Of a stretch of 64,000 nt of DNA, positions 10,616-18,709 are shown one piece after another. The translations under genes were made by a program, and so were the position numbers. This stretch comes from an uncultured Bacteroides sp. (GTDB taxonomy: Bacteria; Bacteroidota; Bacteroidia; Bacteroidales; Bacteroidaceae). Numbering within the stretch: position 1 is the stretch's first letter; the number at the start of each line of letters is the position of its first letter. The notes under the pieces are model-generated. The model ran no database searches, had not been told where the DNA came from, and saw only the letters and a program-made list of their open reading frames with translations. The stretch lies in NCBI GenBank assembly GCA_949285025.1, contig CASDXG010000096.1, forward strand, positions 1 to 64,000. The letters run 5' to 3'.

Positions 10616-12118
10616 ATGAAATTAAAAATATTATTGGTAATATGTGCGGTTCTGGGGATAAACATGTGTTTGTGTAATGCCCGGACAACGCATCCCAAAC
10701 GAGAGTTTCGCGGAGCATGGATTCAGTGTGTGAACGGTCAGTTTCAAGGATTGGGAAGCGAACAGATGAAAGCAAAGCTGATAACGCAGTTGGATAATCT
10801 GAAAGGTGCGGGTATTAACGCCATCATTTTTCAGGTTCGTGCCGAGTGTGATGCTTTATATAAGTCGTCTTATGAGCCTTGGAGCCGTTTCCTTACGGGG
10901 GAACAAGGGAAGGCACCGTCTCCGTTTTGGGACCCTTTGCAGTTTATGATAGAGGAGTGTCACCGCAGGAATATGGAACTTCATGCCTGGATAAATCCGT
11001 ATCGGGCGAAAACGAAGGGTACCGGTAAACTGTCTCCTTTGCATCCATATAACAAGACTCCGGAATTGTTCGTGAATTATGAAGGGCAGTTGTATTTCGA
11101 TCCGGGCTATCCTCAGTCAAGAAAATATATATGTAAGATTGTAAGAGATATTGTTTCCCGTTATGATGTTGATGCCATTCACATGGATGATTACTTTTAT
11201 CCTTATCCGGTAAACGGGAAAGAGTTTCCTGACAATATCAGCTTTGCTGCTTACGGGCGGGGCTTTGAAAGTAAGGCCGACTGGCGTAGAAATAATGTGA
11301 ATACGCTGATTAAAGAAATTCATGAGACGGTTCGGGCTTGCAAGCCGTGGGTTAAGTTTGGTGTCTCTCCGTTTGGCATTTACCGGAACAAGAGAAACGA
11401 TCCGAAAGGCAGCGATACAAACGGATTGCAAAACTATGATGATTTGTATGCGGACGTGCTTTTATGGGTGAAAAACGGATGGGTAGACTATAATATTCCT
11501 CAGATTTATTGGGAAATTGGCCATCCGGCAGCCGATTACGCAACGTTGGTTCGCTGGTGGGCGCAGAATGCTTCGCAACGTCCGCTTTTTATTGGTCAGG
11601 ATGTGAACCGTACAGTTATGCATGCCGACTTGAAGAATCCGAGAATCAGTCAGATTCCTGAGAAATACCGGTTGCAACGTTTGTATCCTCAGATACAGGG
11701 AAGTTGTCAGTGGTATGCGGAAACTGTGGTGAATAATGTGGGGAATTACCGTGATATGTTGTCGGGTATTTACCATAAATATCCCGCACTTATGCCGGAG
11801 TTCCCGTTTATCGATGATGAGGCCCCGAAGAAGGTGAAGCGGATGAAGGCGATATGGACAGAAGACGGTTATATTTTATGCTGGACTCCTCCCAAAGCGA
11901 AAGAAAAAATGAACGAGGCGGTAAAGTATGTTGTTTATCGCTTTTCCGATAAGGAAGACGTCAATCTGAGTGACCCTTCCCATATTGTGGCTGTTACACA
12001 GTATCCTTTCTATAAATTGCCTTATGTAGATGGAGAAACCCGCTACAGATATGTCGTGACAGCCTTAGACCGTCTGCAAAATGAATCGAAGGCTTCCGGG
12101 AAAAAGATCAGGTTGTGA
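10616..12118 (+). CDS. Secreted glycoside hydrolase-like protein (GHL10 / YngK type)
   Basis: About 500 residues. It starts with a signal peptide (MKLKILLVICAVLGINMCLC); the start at 10616 is fixed by the promoter just upstream. The mature part opens with HPKREFRGAWIQCV and carries a TIM-barrel of the glycosyl-hydrolase-like 10 family, with YDVDAIHMDDYFYPYP (acidic residues on a barrel strand), ELHAWINPYRA and YNIPQIYWEIGHP. A C-terminal fibronectin-like stretch (residues about 410-500, AIWTEDGYILCWTPP) follows. Related proteins are thought to act on cell-wall glycans, for example YngK of Bacillus. The substrate here is unknown. It is monocistronic, divergent from uvrA. Confidence 0.85.
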   Translation: MKLKILLVICAVLGINMCLCNARTTHPKREFRGAWIQCVNGQFQGLGSEQMKAKLITQLDNLKGAGINAIIFQVRAECDALYKSSYEPWSRFLTGEQGKAPSPFWDPLQFMIEECHRRNMELHAWINPYRAKTKGTGKLSPLHPYNKTPELFVNYEGQLYFDPGYPQSRKYICKIVRDIVSRYDVDAIHMDDYFYPYPVNGKEFPDNISFAAYGRGFESKADWRRNNVNTLIKEIHETVRACKPWVKFGVSPFGIYRNKRNDPKGSDTNGLQNYDDLYADVLLWVKNGWVDYNIPQIYWEIGHPAADYATLVRWWAQNASQRPLFIGQDVNRTVMHADLKNPRISQIPEKYRLQRLYPQIQGSCQWYAETVVNNVGNYRDMLSGIYHKYPALMPEFPFIDDEAPKKVKRMKAIWTEDGYILCWTPPKAKEKMNEAVKYVVYRFSDKEDVNLSDPSHIVAVTQYPFYKLPYVDGETRYRYVVTALDRLQNESKASGKKIRL

Positions 12119-12433
12119 TAAGGGAAACATTACAGGATTTTCTCAGAAGGCAACCGTTGTTTTTTTAAGCCCGTTTAGTCTTTAAAAAGGCACAGATAGT
12201 TTTGTTTTCTGACTTGTTGGTCAGATAACTTGTCTTTCAGGCCGGCCTGCTCCCGATATCCCGTTTCTGCATTCTTAAAAAAAGATTAACTTTGTTTTGA
12301 AAAAGGAAGCGTATTATTCTTCTTCGGCCAAAGTCTGACGGAAGGAAAATGATAACCTCTTCACTTCTTTTTTTAAGAAAGAAAAAAGACCGGAGTTTTT
12401 GAGAGGTGAGGCTCCAAAAAAGAATAAAGACTT
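12119..12433 (+). promoter_or_regulatory. Intergenic region with promoter of the barrel-protein gene and a long leader
   Basis: This 315-bp stretch has no gene. TTTC at 12264-12267 and TAACTTTG at 12287-12294 form a likely promoter (19-bp spacing). The start would be near 12301, giving an untranslated leader of about 130 bases, long for this window. A perfect 12-bp palindrome (CAGGCCGGCCTG, 12238-12249) lies just upstream of the -33 element and could be an operator. A T-rich stretch near 12160 may terminate the preceding gene, but I see no strong hairpin. Confidence 0.6.
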
Positions 12434-13123
12434 ATGAGAAAGTTATTGTTAACAGTTTTGTTGGGAATGTCTACACTTGTAGGATTTTCTCAAATTAGAT
12501 GGGATGCTAAATTAGGTATGTCTATGTCTAATTTATCAAAAATCGATCCAAATGGCATGAAAGTTGGTTATACTTTCGGTGTAGGAATGGATTATGCTTT
12601 TACAGACATGTGGTCTTTGCAGTCAGGACTTATGTTCAGCAGCAAAGGTTACAAGGCAACTGAAGAAGATGGTGAGTATAAATGGACAGGAAAAGCGAAT
12701 ACTCATTATTTGGAGATTCCTATCTTGGCTGCATATAAGATGAACATTACCGACAACATGAAGTTTGTTGTTAATGCAGGTCCTTATTTGGCTGTAGGAT
12801 TAGGTGGCTGCTATACCGACAAAGAAGAATATCAAGGAGAGGAAGATAAAGATCATACCAAGATCTTTAAGAAGTATGATATGCCGGACGGTCAAGGCGG
12901 AACTACCAGCGAAGCGATATGTAAGCGTTTTGATATGGGACTTCAATATGGAGTAGGGCTGGAAATCAGCGACCATTACCTGGTAAATATTACCGGACAA
13001 TACGGTTTCATTAATCCGTATAAGCAGGATGTTTATAAAGTAGATGCAGATGGAGATCCTACTAACGAGACGATTTCTCCGAAAAACTTATCGTTCTACA
13101 TCTCTGTAGGATATAGATTCTAA
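12434..13123 (+). CDS. Small outer-membrane beta-barrel protein (porin-family/PorT-like)
   Basis: 229 residues. A signal peptide (MRKLLLTVLLGMSTLVGFSQ) is followed by alternating hydrophobic strands and glycines typical of an eight-stranded outer-membrane barrel: VGYTFGVGMDYAF, WSLQSGLMFSSKGY, FVVNAGPYLAVGLGG. The last residues, SFYISVGYRF, end in Phe as required for barrel insertion. A charged, lysine/glutamate-rich loop around residues 125-150 would face outward. Such proteins are common in Bacteroidota and mostly of unknown role. It has its own promoter and a strong terminator. Confidence 0.8.
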   Translation: MRKLLLTVLLGMSTLVGFSQIRWDAKLGMSMSNLSKIDPNGMKVGYTFGVGMDYAFTDMWSLQSGLMFSSKGYKATEEDGEYKWTGKANTHYLEIPILAAYKMNITDNMKFVVNAGPYLAVGLGGCYTDKEEYQGEEDKDHTKIFKKYDMPDGQGGTTSEAICKRFDMGLQYGVGLEISDHYLVNITGQYGFINPYKQDVYKVDADGDPTNETISPKNLSFYISVGYRF

Positions 13124-13160
13124 TTATGTTTTAGGTTTTCTATTGCATTTATTTAGCATG

Positions 13161-13197
13161 CTCCCGTCGGAAAGTCTTTTTCGGCGGGAGTTTTTTT
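13161..13197 (+). terminator. Intrinsic terminator of the barrel-protein gene
   Basis: CTCCCG(T)CGG at 13161-13170 pairs with the CGG CGGGAG arm ending at 13190, and seven T residues follow. Confidence 0.85.
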
Positions 13198-13207
13198 ATG
13201 CTAAGTT

Positions 13208-13981
13208 TCATTTAATCTTTTCGCGAATCTTGCTAAGATAGGCATGCATCCTTTCCGGGTCTTTATGACTTATAATGTCAAGCAGTTCATTCAACTCGGT
13301 GCGGATGCTCTCAACCTGTTCAGGTGTATGCGGGTTGAATAATATTTCCTGCAGAAGAAAATCGTCTTCATTCAGTACACCTTTGGCAATGGACATGTGT
13401 CGCTTGAACGTAGTTCCCGGTGCATCCTGATGTTTCATGACGGCTGCAAAGACAAAAGTCGAGACGAAAGGAATGGAAAGCGAATATGCTACGGTTTCAT
13501 CATGCCCTTTGAATGTATATTCAAAGATGTTCAATCCCAGATGTTGGTACAGGTCTTTAAAGAAAATTTTACCCAAATGGTCGCCTTCTTTGATGATGAT
13601 TGCATTTTCTGTGCTCAGTTGGTCTAAGTTGGCAAAGGTAGGACCGAACATCGGGTGCGTGGAAACATAGCGGAATCCGCAGTTTTCGTAAAACTCCTGC
13701 AGGCCGGTTTTTACCGATGCGATATCGCTTATGATGCAGTCTTTGGGCAGGACTGGCAATATTTGATGAAAAGCATCAAGTGTGTACTTTACGGTTACGG
13801 CATTAATAACCAGTTCCGGTTTGAAGTTTGTTATCTCTTCCAGCGTGGTAAACCGATAGCAGTTATACATGAACCGCAGGTTTAAAGGATTGACATCGTA
13901 TACGCCTACTTCGTGTTCAAAGCTTAAAACATCTGTAAAAAAAGAGCCCATCTTTCCGGCTCCCAAGATAAGTATTTTCAT
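13208..13981 (-). CDS. tyrA: Prephenate dehydrogenase (tyrosine branch)
   Basis: Oxidative decarboxylation of prephenate to 4-hydroxyphenylpyruvate, the step leading to tyrosine. The N-terminal Rossmann motif is MKILILGAGKMGSFF with a GxGxxG-like turn. VSTHPMFGPTF near residue 110 is the characteristic substrate-site motif with the conserved His. The C-terminal half is the helical dimerisation domain. At 257 residues it is a short form without an ACT domain. It is the last gene of the pheA operon, 65 bp after the DAHP synthase gene, with a hairpin in the gap. Confidence 0.92.
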   Translation of the reverse strand: MKILILGAGKMGSFFTDVLSFEHEVGVYDVNPLNLRFMYNCYRFTTLEEITNFKPELVINAVTVKYTLDAFHQILPVLPKDCIISDIASVKTGLQEFYENCGFRYVSTHPMFGPTFANLDQLSTENAIIIKEGDHLGKIFFKDLYQHLGLNIFEYTFKGHDETVAYSLSIPFVSTFVFAAVMKHQDAPGTTFKRHMSIAKGVLNEDDFLLQEILFNPHTPEQVESIRTELNELLDIISHKDPERMHAYLSKIREKIK

Positions 13982-14001
13982 CGTTTCGGTTTTTGTATAA
14001 T

Positions 14002-14033
14002 CATCCTTCGAGCTTTTAAGAACTCGAAGGATG
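14002..14033 (-). repeat. Hairpin between the DAHP synthase/chorismate mutase gene and tyrA
   Basis: CATCCTTCGAG (14002-14012) and CTCGAAGGATG (14023-14033) are perfect inverted copies with a 10-base loop. On the minus strand no U-run follows, so it looks like an RNA-processing or stability element inside the operon rather than a terminator. Confidence 0.6.
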
Positions 14034-14046
14034 AAAGTAAAGAATA

Positions 14047-15114
14047 TTACTTATTGATTATTTCCAACTGTTGGCGAACGCTTTCTTCATGAATGGCTTC
14101 AAAAATATTTTTAACGAAAGTTGCATCCATACCACATAGCGCTCCTTGTGCGCCGCGTTTATCCAGAATTTCATTGTACCGGCCGGTTTGAAGTACTGTC
14201 ATGTTATGTTCTTTCTTAAAAGTACCGATTTCACGGCAGATACGCATGCGTTTGGCCAAAATTTCCATGAGATCATTATCGCAATCGTCTATTTGTTGTC
14301 TGAGCTCATTCAGGTTTTCCGTACTTTGATGTTCCTTGCGGATTACCAACAAATTTAAGATGTAGTCAAGCACGTCCGGTGTGATTTGTTGTGAAGCATC
14401 GCTCCATGCTGCATCAGGATTGCAGTGGGATTCAACGATTAATCCGTCGAAACCAAGATCCATTGCCTGTTGGCAGAGTGGGGCGATTAGCTCGCGTTTA
14501 CCTCCGATATGGCTTGGATCGCATAAAATAGGCAGATTAGGTATGCGTCGTCTCAGCTCTATCGGGATATGCCATTGCGGGAGATTCCGATAAATCTTTT
14601 TATCATAAGAAGAGAATCCGCGGTGAATTACTCCCAGATGTTTCAATCCGGCATTGTTTATGCGCTCTAACGCTCCGATCCATAGTTCCAGATCCGGGTT
14701 GACAGGATTCTTTATGTAAACCGGAATATCCACGCCTTTCAGTGCATCGGCGATTTCTTGCACAGCAAACGGATTGGCAGTTGTACGTGCTCCTATCCAT
14801 AAAATATCGATACCGGCTTTTAAACATTCGTAAACATGCTTGGCGTTTGCTACTTCTGTTGCCACATACATGCCTGTTTCCTGTTTTACTCTTTTCAACC
14901 AGCTTAATCCTTCTACGCCAATACCTTCAAAACCTCCGGGTTTGGTGCGTGGTTTCCAGATACCGGCGCGGAATATTTTGAATCCTTTATTGGCCAGTTG
15001 CGTGGCAGTTGTCATAACTTGTTCTTCTGTTTCGGCACTGCATGGGCCGGCAATAATAAGAGGACGTTCTTTTGATACGCCGTCCAGTTCTATGGGAGCT
15101 AAGTTTAATTCCAT
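14047..15114 (-). CDS. Bifunctional DAHP synthase / chorismate mutase
   Basis: Residues 1 to about 260 are a type I-beta DAHP synthase (IAGPCSAETEEQ, GIWKPRTKPGGFEGIG, CDPSHIGGKRELI, and GLIVESHCNPDAAWSDASQ). It condenses erythrose-4-phosphate with phosphoenolpyruvate, the entry step of the shikimate pathway. Residues about 265-355 are an AroQ-type chorismate mutase (LRQQIDDCDNDLMEILAKRMRICREIGTFKK), which makes prephenate for the flanking enzymes. This fusion is usual in Bacteroidetes; the mutase domain can give feedback inhibition by prephenate or chorismate. Spacing to the upstream aminotransferase is 16 bp. The operon is under the Phe/Tyr leader. Confidence 0.95.
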   Translation of the reverse strand: MELNLAPIELDGVSKERPLIIAGPCSAETEEQVMTTATQLANKGFKIFRAGIWKPRTKPGGFEGIGVEGLSWLKRVKQETGMYVATEVANAKHVYECLKAGIDILWIGARTTANPFAVQEIADALKGVDIPVYIKNPVNPDLELWIGALERINNAGLKHLGVIHRGFSSYDKKIYRNLPQWHIPIELRRRIPNLPILCDPSHIGGKRELIAPLCQQAMDLGFDGLIVESHCNPDAAWSDASQQITPDVLDYILNLLVIRKEHQSTENLNELRQQIDDCDNDLMEILAKRMRICREIGTFKKEHNMTVLQTGRYNEILDKRGAQGALCGMDATFVKNIFEAIHEESVRQQLEIINK

Positions 15115-15130
15115 AAGGCTTGTGTTTTAT

Positions 15131-16315
15131 TTAAATGATTTCTTTGATACGTTTTAATGCTTCCTTCAGTTTATCTTCTTTTGCACAAAGTGATATGCGG
15201 ATGTAACGTTTGCCGTTGCTGCCGAAAATGAATCCCGGTGTTATGAATACGCGTGCTTTATGTAGAATATGTTCTGTGAGATCTTCCACGTTGGAATACG
15301 TTTCCGGGATTCGTCCCCATAAGAACATTCCTACTTGTGAATGGTCAAAAGTACATCCTATTGTCGACATAATTTCTTCGGCAAGTTTCCGTCGGCGGAG
15401 GTAGGTATTGTAATTGGCTTCTTCATGCCATTGGGCGCTATTGTGGTAAGCCTGTGCTGCTGCCAGTTGCATAGGGCGGAAAGTGCCGGAGTCAATATTG
15501 CTCTTTACCTTCAGAATCCATTGTATGAATGTTGCATTAGTGGCAATCATTCCTATACGCCAGCCGGGCATGTTGTGGCTTTTACTCATTGAATTGAATT
15601 CAATGCAGCAGTCTTTGGCTCCGGCGACATTCAGGATGCTGATAGGATGCCGGTTTAAAATAAAACTATAAGGGTTATCGTTTACAATGACAATATGGTG
15701 CTTCTTTGCGAAAGTTACCAATTGTTCATAGAGTTCGATAGTTGCATTTGCTCCAGTCGGCATGTTGGGGTAGTTGGTCCACATAATCTTTACCCGGCTA
15801 AGATCCTTTTGTTCCAATGCTTGGAAATCGGGTTGCCAATGATTGTTTTCTTGCAGGTCGTAGTGAACAACCTCACATCCCAGAAGTTTGCTGAGCGAAG
15901 TATATGTAGGATATCCCGGATTTGGTACTAAAACCTGTTCGCCGGGGTTGACCAAGGCCAGCGTTACATGCAGAATTCCTTCTTTTGAGCCGATGAGAGG
16001 CTGGATTTCTGTGGCCGGATTTAAATCGACATCGTACCAACGTTTATACCAGTCGGACATGGCCTGTCGCAATTCGGGTATCCCGATTGTGGGCTGATAT
16101 CCGTGAGCATCCGGCTTTTTTGCATTTTCACAAAGCGTTTGAATGGTTTCTTCCGAAGGGGGCATGTCCGGACTTCCTATGCCTAAACTGATGACATCTT
16201 TTCCTTCTGCATTCATTTGAGCTACTTCTTTCAGTTTGCGGCTGAAATAATATTCGTTGACAAGGCTCAACCTGTCGGCCGGCTTTATCTCATAATGTAG
16301 ATTCTCCTTCTGCAT
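15131..16315 (-). CDS. PLP-dependent aminotransferase, class I/II (likely aromatic)
   Basis: 394 residues, fold type I aminotransferase. The PLP lysine is in SMSKSHNMPGWRIG (near residue 238); NYPNMPTGA and NDNPYSF give the other cofactor contacts. It resembles LL-diaminopimelate and aspartate-type aminotransferases. Its position between pheA (26-bp overlap) and the DAHP synthase/chorismate mutase gene argues that it transaminates phenylpyruvate and hydroxyphenylpyruvate to Phe and Tyr. That substrate is inference from context. The start at 16315 lies inside the end of pheA, indicating translational coupling. Confidence 0.9.
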   Translation of the reverse strand: MQKENLHYEIKPADRLSLVNEYYFSRKLKEVAQMNAEGKDVISLGIGSPDMPPSEETIQTLCENAKKPDAHGYQPTIGIPELRQAMSDWYKRWYDVDLNPATEIQPLIGSKEGILHVTLALVNPGEQVLVPNPGYPTYTSLSKLLGCEVVHYDLQENNHWQPDFQALEQKDLSRVKIMWTNYPNMPTGANATIELYEQLVTFAKKHHIVIVNDNPYSFILNRHPISILNVAGAKDCCIEFNSMSKSHNMPGWRIGMIATNATFIQWILKVKSNIDSGTFRPMQLAAAQAYHNSAQWHEEANYNTYLRRRKLAEEIMSTIGCTFDHSQVGMFLWGRIPETYSNVEDLTEHILHKARVFITPGFIFGSNGKRYIRISLCAKEDKLKEALKRIKEII

Positions 16316-17132
16316 ATTCTCCTAATATTTTAAGTGCTTTTGTGAGCGGAGTTACCGCATCGATGGATTGTTTGTATCTTAAATAATCGTTGAACATAAC
16401 ATCGACATAAAACAGATATTCCCATTCTCGGCCGATGATAGGCAGTGATTGTATTTTTGTCAGGTTGATGTGGTAGAAAGAAAATATAGATAAAACTTGT
16501 GACAAACTGCCTTCGTTGTGTGGAAGCGAGAATACGATATTTGCCTTATTAACGTTTTTCTTGTCTCTCAGATCATCGGCTACCCATGGGTCGCTTACTA
16601 CGAGGAAGCGGGTAAAATTATGCTTGTTTGTCTCAATTCCTTCTTGAAGTATTTTCATTCCGTAGAGGGGAGCAGCGTGTTTTGAGCAGATTGCCGCATG
16701 TCCGCGAAGATGATTTTTTTGGATGTTTTCGGCACTGCCGGCAGTATCATCTGTTTCTACGGCTTTTAATTCGGGATGTTTTTGCAGGAACTCGCGACAT
16801 TGTGCTAAAGCAACCGGGTGGGAATTGACTTCTGTCAGGTCGCTCCAGTCATCTTCTGGCAGGCACATGATGCTATGGCTGATGCGGAGTTTATGCTCTC
16901 CTATAATTGTTGTTCCGCTTTCGCGCAGGAGTTCGTAATTATGTAACAAGCTCCCTGCGATGGTATTCTCTATGGCGATGACTCCGATGATTCCGCTGTC
17001 TTTACGCATGTTTTCGAAGACTTCTTCAAAAGTATTGCAGCAGATCAGTTCGATTTCCTCGTTTTTAAAGAATTTGTGAGCAGCAATATCGTGGTAAGAC
17101 CCGATGACTCCTTGAATTGCTATTTTTTTCAT
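16290..17132 (-). CDS. pheA: Prephenate dehydratase with ACT domain
   Basis: Converts prephenate to phenylpyruvate. The 280-residue protein has the PDT domain with the motif NKHNFTRFLVVS (Thr-Arg-Phe catalytic triplet near residue 175) and IAIENTIAGSLLHNYELL. The C-terminal ACT domain (about 195-270, NIVFSLPHNEGSLSQVLSIF) includes the ESR-like region for Phe feedback. There is no chorismate mutase domain; that activity is fused to the DAHP synthase downstream. First structural gene of the operon, directly behind the attenuator. Confidence 0.95.
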   Translation of the reverse strand: MKKIAIQGVIGSYHDIAAHKFFKNEEIELICCNTFEEVFENMRKDSGIIGVIAIENTIAGSLLHNYELLRESGTTIIGEHKLRISHSIMCLPEDDWSDLTEVNSHPVALAQCREFLQKHPELKAVETDDTAGSAENIQKNHLRGHAAICSKHAAPLYGMKILQEGIETNKHNFTRFLVVSDPWVADDLRDKKNVNKANIVFSLPHNEGSLSQVLSIFSFYHINLTKIQSLPIIGREWEYLFYVDVMFNDYLRYKQSIDAVTPLTKALKILGEYAEGESTL

Positions 17133-17150
17133 ATTATAATTGTCTTTAAA

Positions 17151-17183
17151 TAAAAAATCCCGCTTTCGGTTAAGAAGCGGGAT
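17151..17183 (-). terminator. Attenuator (intrinsic terminator) in the pheA leader
   Basis: On the minus strand ATCCCGCTT (17183-17175) pairs with AAGCGGGAT (17165-17157) across a 9-base loop, and TTTTTTA follows at once. It ends 18 bases before the pheA ATG and after the leader peptide stop, so its position fits a regulated terminator. Its upstream arm can instead pair perfectly over 9 bases with a segment inside the leader reading frame (17232-17240). Confidence 0.88.
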
Positions 17184-17212
17184 CCGTTGTTTGTTTTTAT
17201 CACGTTTTCGTA

Positions 17213-17302
17213 TTATCGTATATATGCGAACTCCCGCTTCACTTCATTGCTAAAGTAAAAGTAATAAAAGAAAAAGAAGAAGTATGTCGCAAAAGTCTTC
17301 AT
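17213..17302 (-). CDS. Phe/Tyr-rich leader peptide of the pheA operon
   Basis: A 29-codon reading frame, ATG at 17302 to TAA at 17213, too short for routine gene calling. Residues 7-17 read YFFFFFYYFYF; in all 9 of 29 residues are Phe and 5 are Tyr. A run like this is the hallmark of ribosome-mediated attenuation: slow decoding when charged tRNA-Phe or tRNA-Tyr is scarce stalls the ribosome. Codons 22-24 contain GAAGCGGGA (17240-17232), the antiterminator strand complementary to the terminator's first arm. The promoter lies 22 bp upstream of the ATG. Function inferred from arrangement, but the arrangement is very specific. Confidence 0.9.
   Translation of the reverse strand: MKTFATYFFFFFYYFYFSNEVKREFAYIR
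17232..17240 (-). promoter_or_regulatory. Antiterminator strand of the pheA attenuator
   Basis: GAAGCGGGA on the minus strand is the perfect complement of TCCCGCTTC (17182-17174) and is repeated almost exactly in the terminator's second arm (GAAAGCGGGA). Both copies compete for the same middle strand. Confidence 0.8.
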
Positions 17303-17330
17303 GTCGAATGATATATTATTGTTTTGTGTG

Positions 17331-17359
17331 CAAAAGTAATACTTTTCTTGAATAAACAA
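17331..17359 (-). promoter_or_regulatory. Promoter of the pheA leader and operon
   Basis: On the minus strand TTG (17359-17357) and TACTTTTG (17338-17331) are separated by 18 bp. Transcription would begin near 17324, about 20 bases before the leader ATG. The 317-bp gap between pheA and the next gene is thus filled by promoter, leader peptide and attenuator. Confidence 0.75.
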
Positions 17360-17449
17360 GTATTATATGAATTTTTTTTCTATGATAATTTTATTTCGGT
17401 GATATATTGTGTTTCTTTGCATAGGAATTCAATATAAAATGTAACAAAT

Positions 17450-18622
17450 ATGAAATATGATTTTGATGAAATAATAGACCGTTCCGGTACCGATGCGGTA
17501 AAGTGGAATGAGATGACGGAAATATGGGGTAGAAACGATTTGATACCTATGTGGGTTGCCGATATGGACTTGGCTACTCCTCCATTTATATTGGATGCTT
17601 TGAAGAGGCGTTGTGAGCATCCGGTGCTGGGTTATACCCGAAAATCAGAGGGATATTACCGTGCCATTACGAATTGGGTAAAGGAACGCTACGGGATGGA
17701 TGTGGAGAAGGAACATTTAAATTATGTGCCGGGAATAGTAGCCGGTCTCGGAATGGCGATTAATGCTTTTACCGATCCCGGCGATAAAATCATGATTATG
17801 CCTCCGGTTTATCATCCTTTTGCTTGGTTGGTTACGCGTAACCGCAGGCGTCTGGTGGAATGTCCTTTGCTATTGACAGACGGACAATATCGTATGAATC
17901 TGGAGTTATTCCGCCGTAAAATTAAGGGCATTCGCATATTCATTTTATGCAATCCTCATAATCCGGGAGGTGTTGTATGGAAGCGCGAGGAACTGGAGGC
18001 TGTGGCTGATATCTGTGCGGATGACAATGTAATTGTACTTTCTGACGAGATTCATGCTGATTTGACATTGCCTCCTTACCGGCATCTTCCTTTTGCGATG
18101 GTGTCGGAAAAGGCACGTAATAATTCAGTTACGTTCATGTCTCCCAGCAAAGCTTTCAATATGGCCGGAGTTGCAGCTTCGCATACGATTATATATAACA
18201 AAGGATTGCGGGAACGTTTCAACACGTATTTGGAGGCTGGCGAGTTGAATATGGGGCATTTATTTGCTTTCCCCGCAGTCGAAGCGGCCTATTCGAACGG
18301 GACGGAATGGCTGGATCAATGTGTTTCTTATTTGAAAGGAAACATTGATTATGTGACAGATTATCTGAAAGAGCATATGCCTTTGATAAAAGCAATGCCT
18401 CCGATGGCTTCTTATCTGGTTTGGTTAGATTGCAGGGCGCTGGGCTTATCGCAAAAAGAACTCAACGATTTCTTTGCAGGAAAAGCACGTCTGGCTTTAA
18501 ACGACGGGGAGATGTTCGGAAAGGATGGGCATGGATTTATGCGGATGAATGTAGGTTGTCCACGTTCTGTTCTGGTGCGTGCAATGAAACAGCTGGAAGA
18601 GGCATACCGGATATTCCGATAA
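17450..18622 (+). CDS. MalY/PatB family PLP enzyme (cystathionine beta-lyase or aminotransferase)
   Basis: 390 residues of the class I/II aminotransferase fold, MalY/PatB subgroup. It opens with YDFDEIIDRSGTDAVKWNEM and PMWVADMDLATPP, typical of this subgroup, then NPHNPGGVVWKREEL, SDEIHADL, and the PLP lysine in SPSKAFNMAG near residue 240. Members cleave C-S bonds (cystathionine, cysteine) or transaminate. It is divergent from the pheA operon, not part of it. An imperfect -7 element (TTTCTTTG near 17411) lies upstream. Confidence 0.88.
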   Translation: MKYDFDEIIDRSGTDAVKWNEMTEIWGRNDLIPMWVADMDLATPPFILDALKRRCEHPVLGYTRKSEGYYRAITNWVKERYGMDVEKEHLNYVPGIVAGLGMAINAFTDPGDKIMIMPPVYHPFAWLVTRNRRRLVECPLLLTDGQYRMNLELFRRKIKGIRIFILCNPHNPGGVVWKREELEAVADICADDNVIVLSDEIHADLTLPPYRHLPFAMVSEKARNNSVTFMSPSKAFNMAGVAASHTIIYNKGLRERFNTYLEAGELNMGHLFAFPAVEAAYSNGTEWLDQCVSYLKGNIDYVTDYLKEHMPLIKAMPPMASYLVWLDCRALGLSQKELNDFFAGKARLALNDGEMFGKDGHGFMRMNVGCPRSVLVRAMKQLEEAYRIFR

Positions 18623-18671
18623 AATAAAAAACGTATCGCCCGTAAGAAAGAATCTTATCCGGGTGATACGT
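18620..18671 (-). terminator. Terminator between the convergent MalY/PatB and EEP genes
   Basis: ACGTATCGCCCG (18631-18642) pairs with CGGGTGATACGT (18660-18671), with further TAAGA/TCTTA pairing in the loop. On the minus strand TTTTTTATTTT follows, so it mainly serves the gene ending at 18710. Confidence 0.8.
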
Positions 18672-18709
18672 TCAAACTTTGTGCTTTTAAAGATGGTTCT
18701 TTGAAGTGT

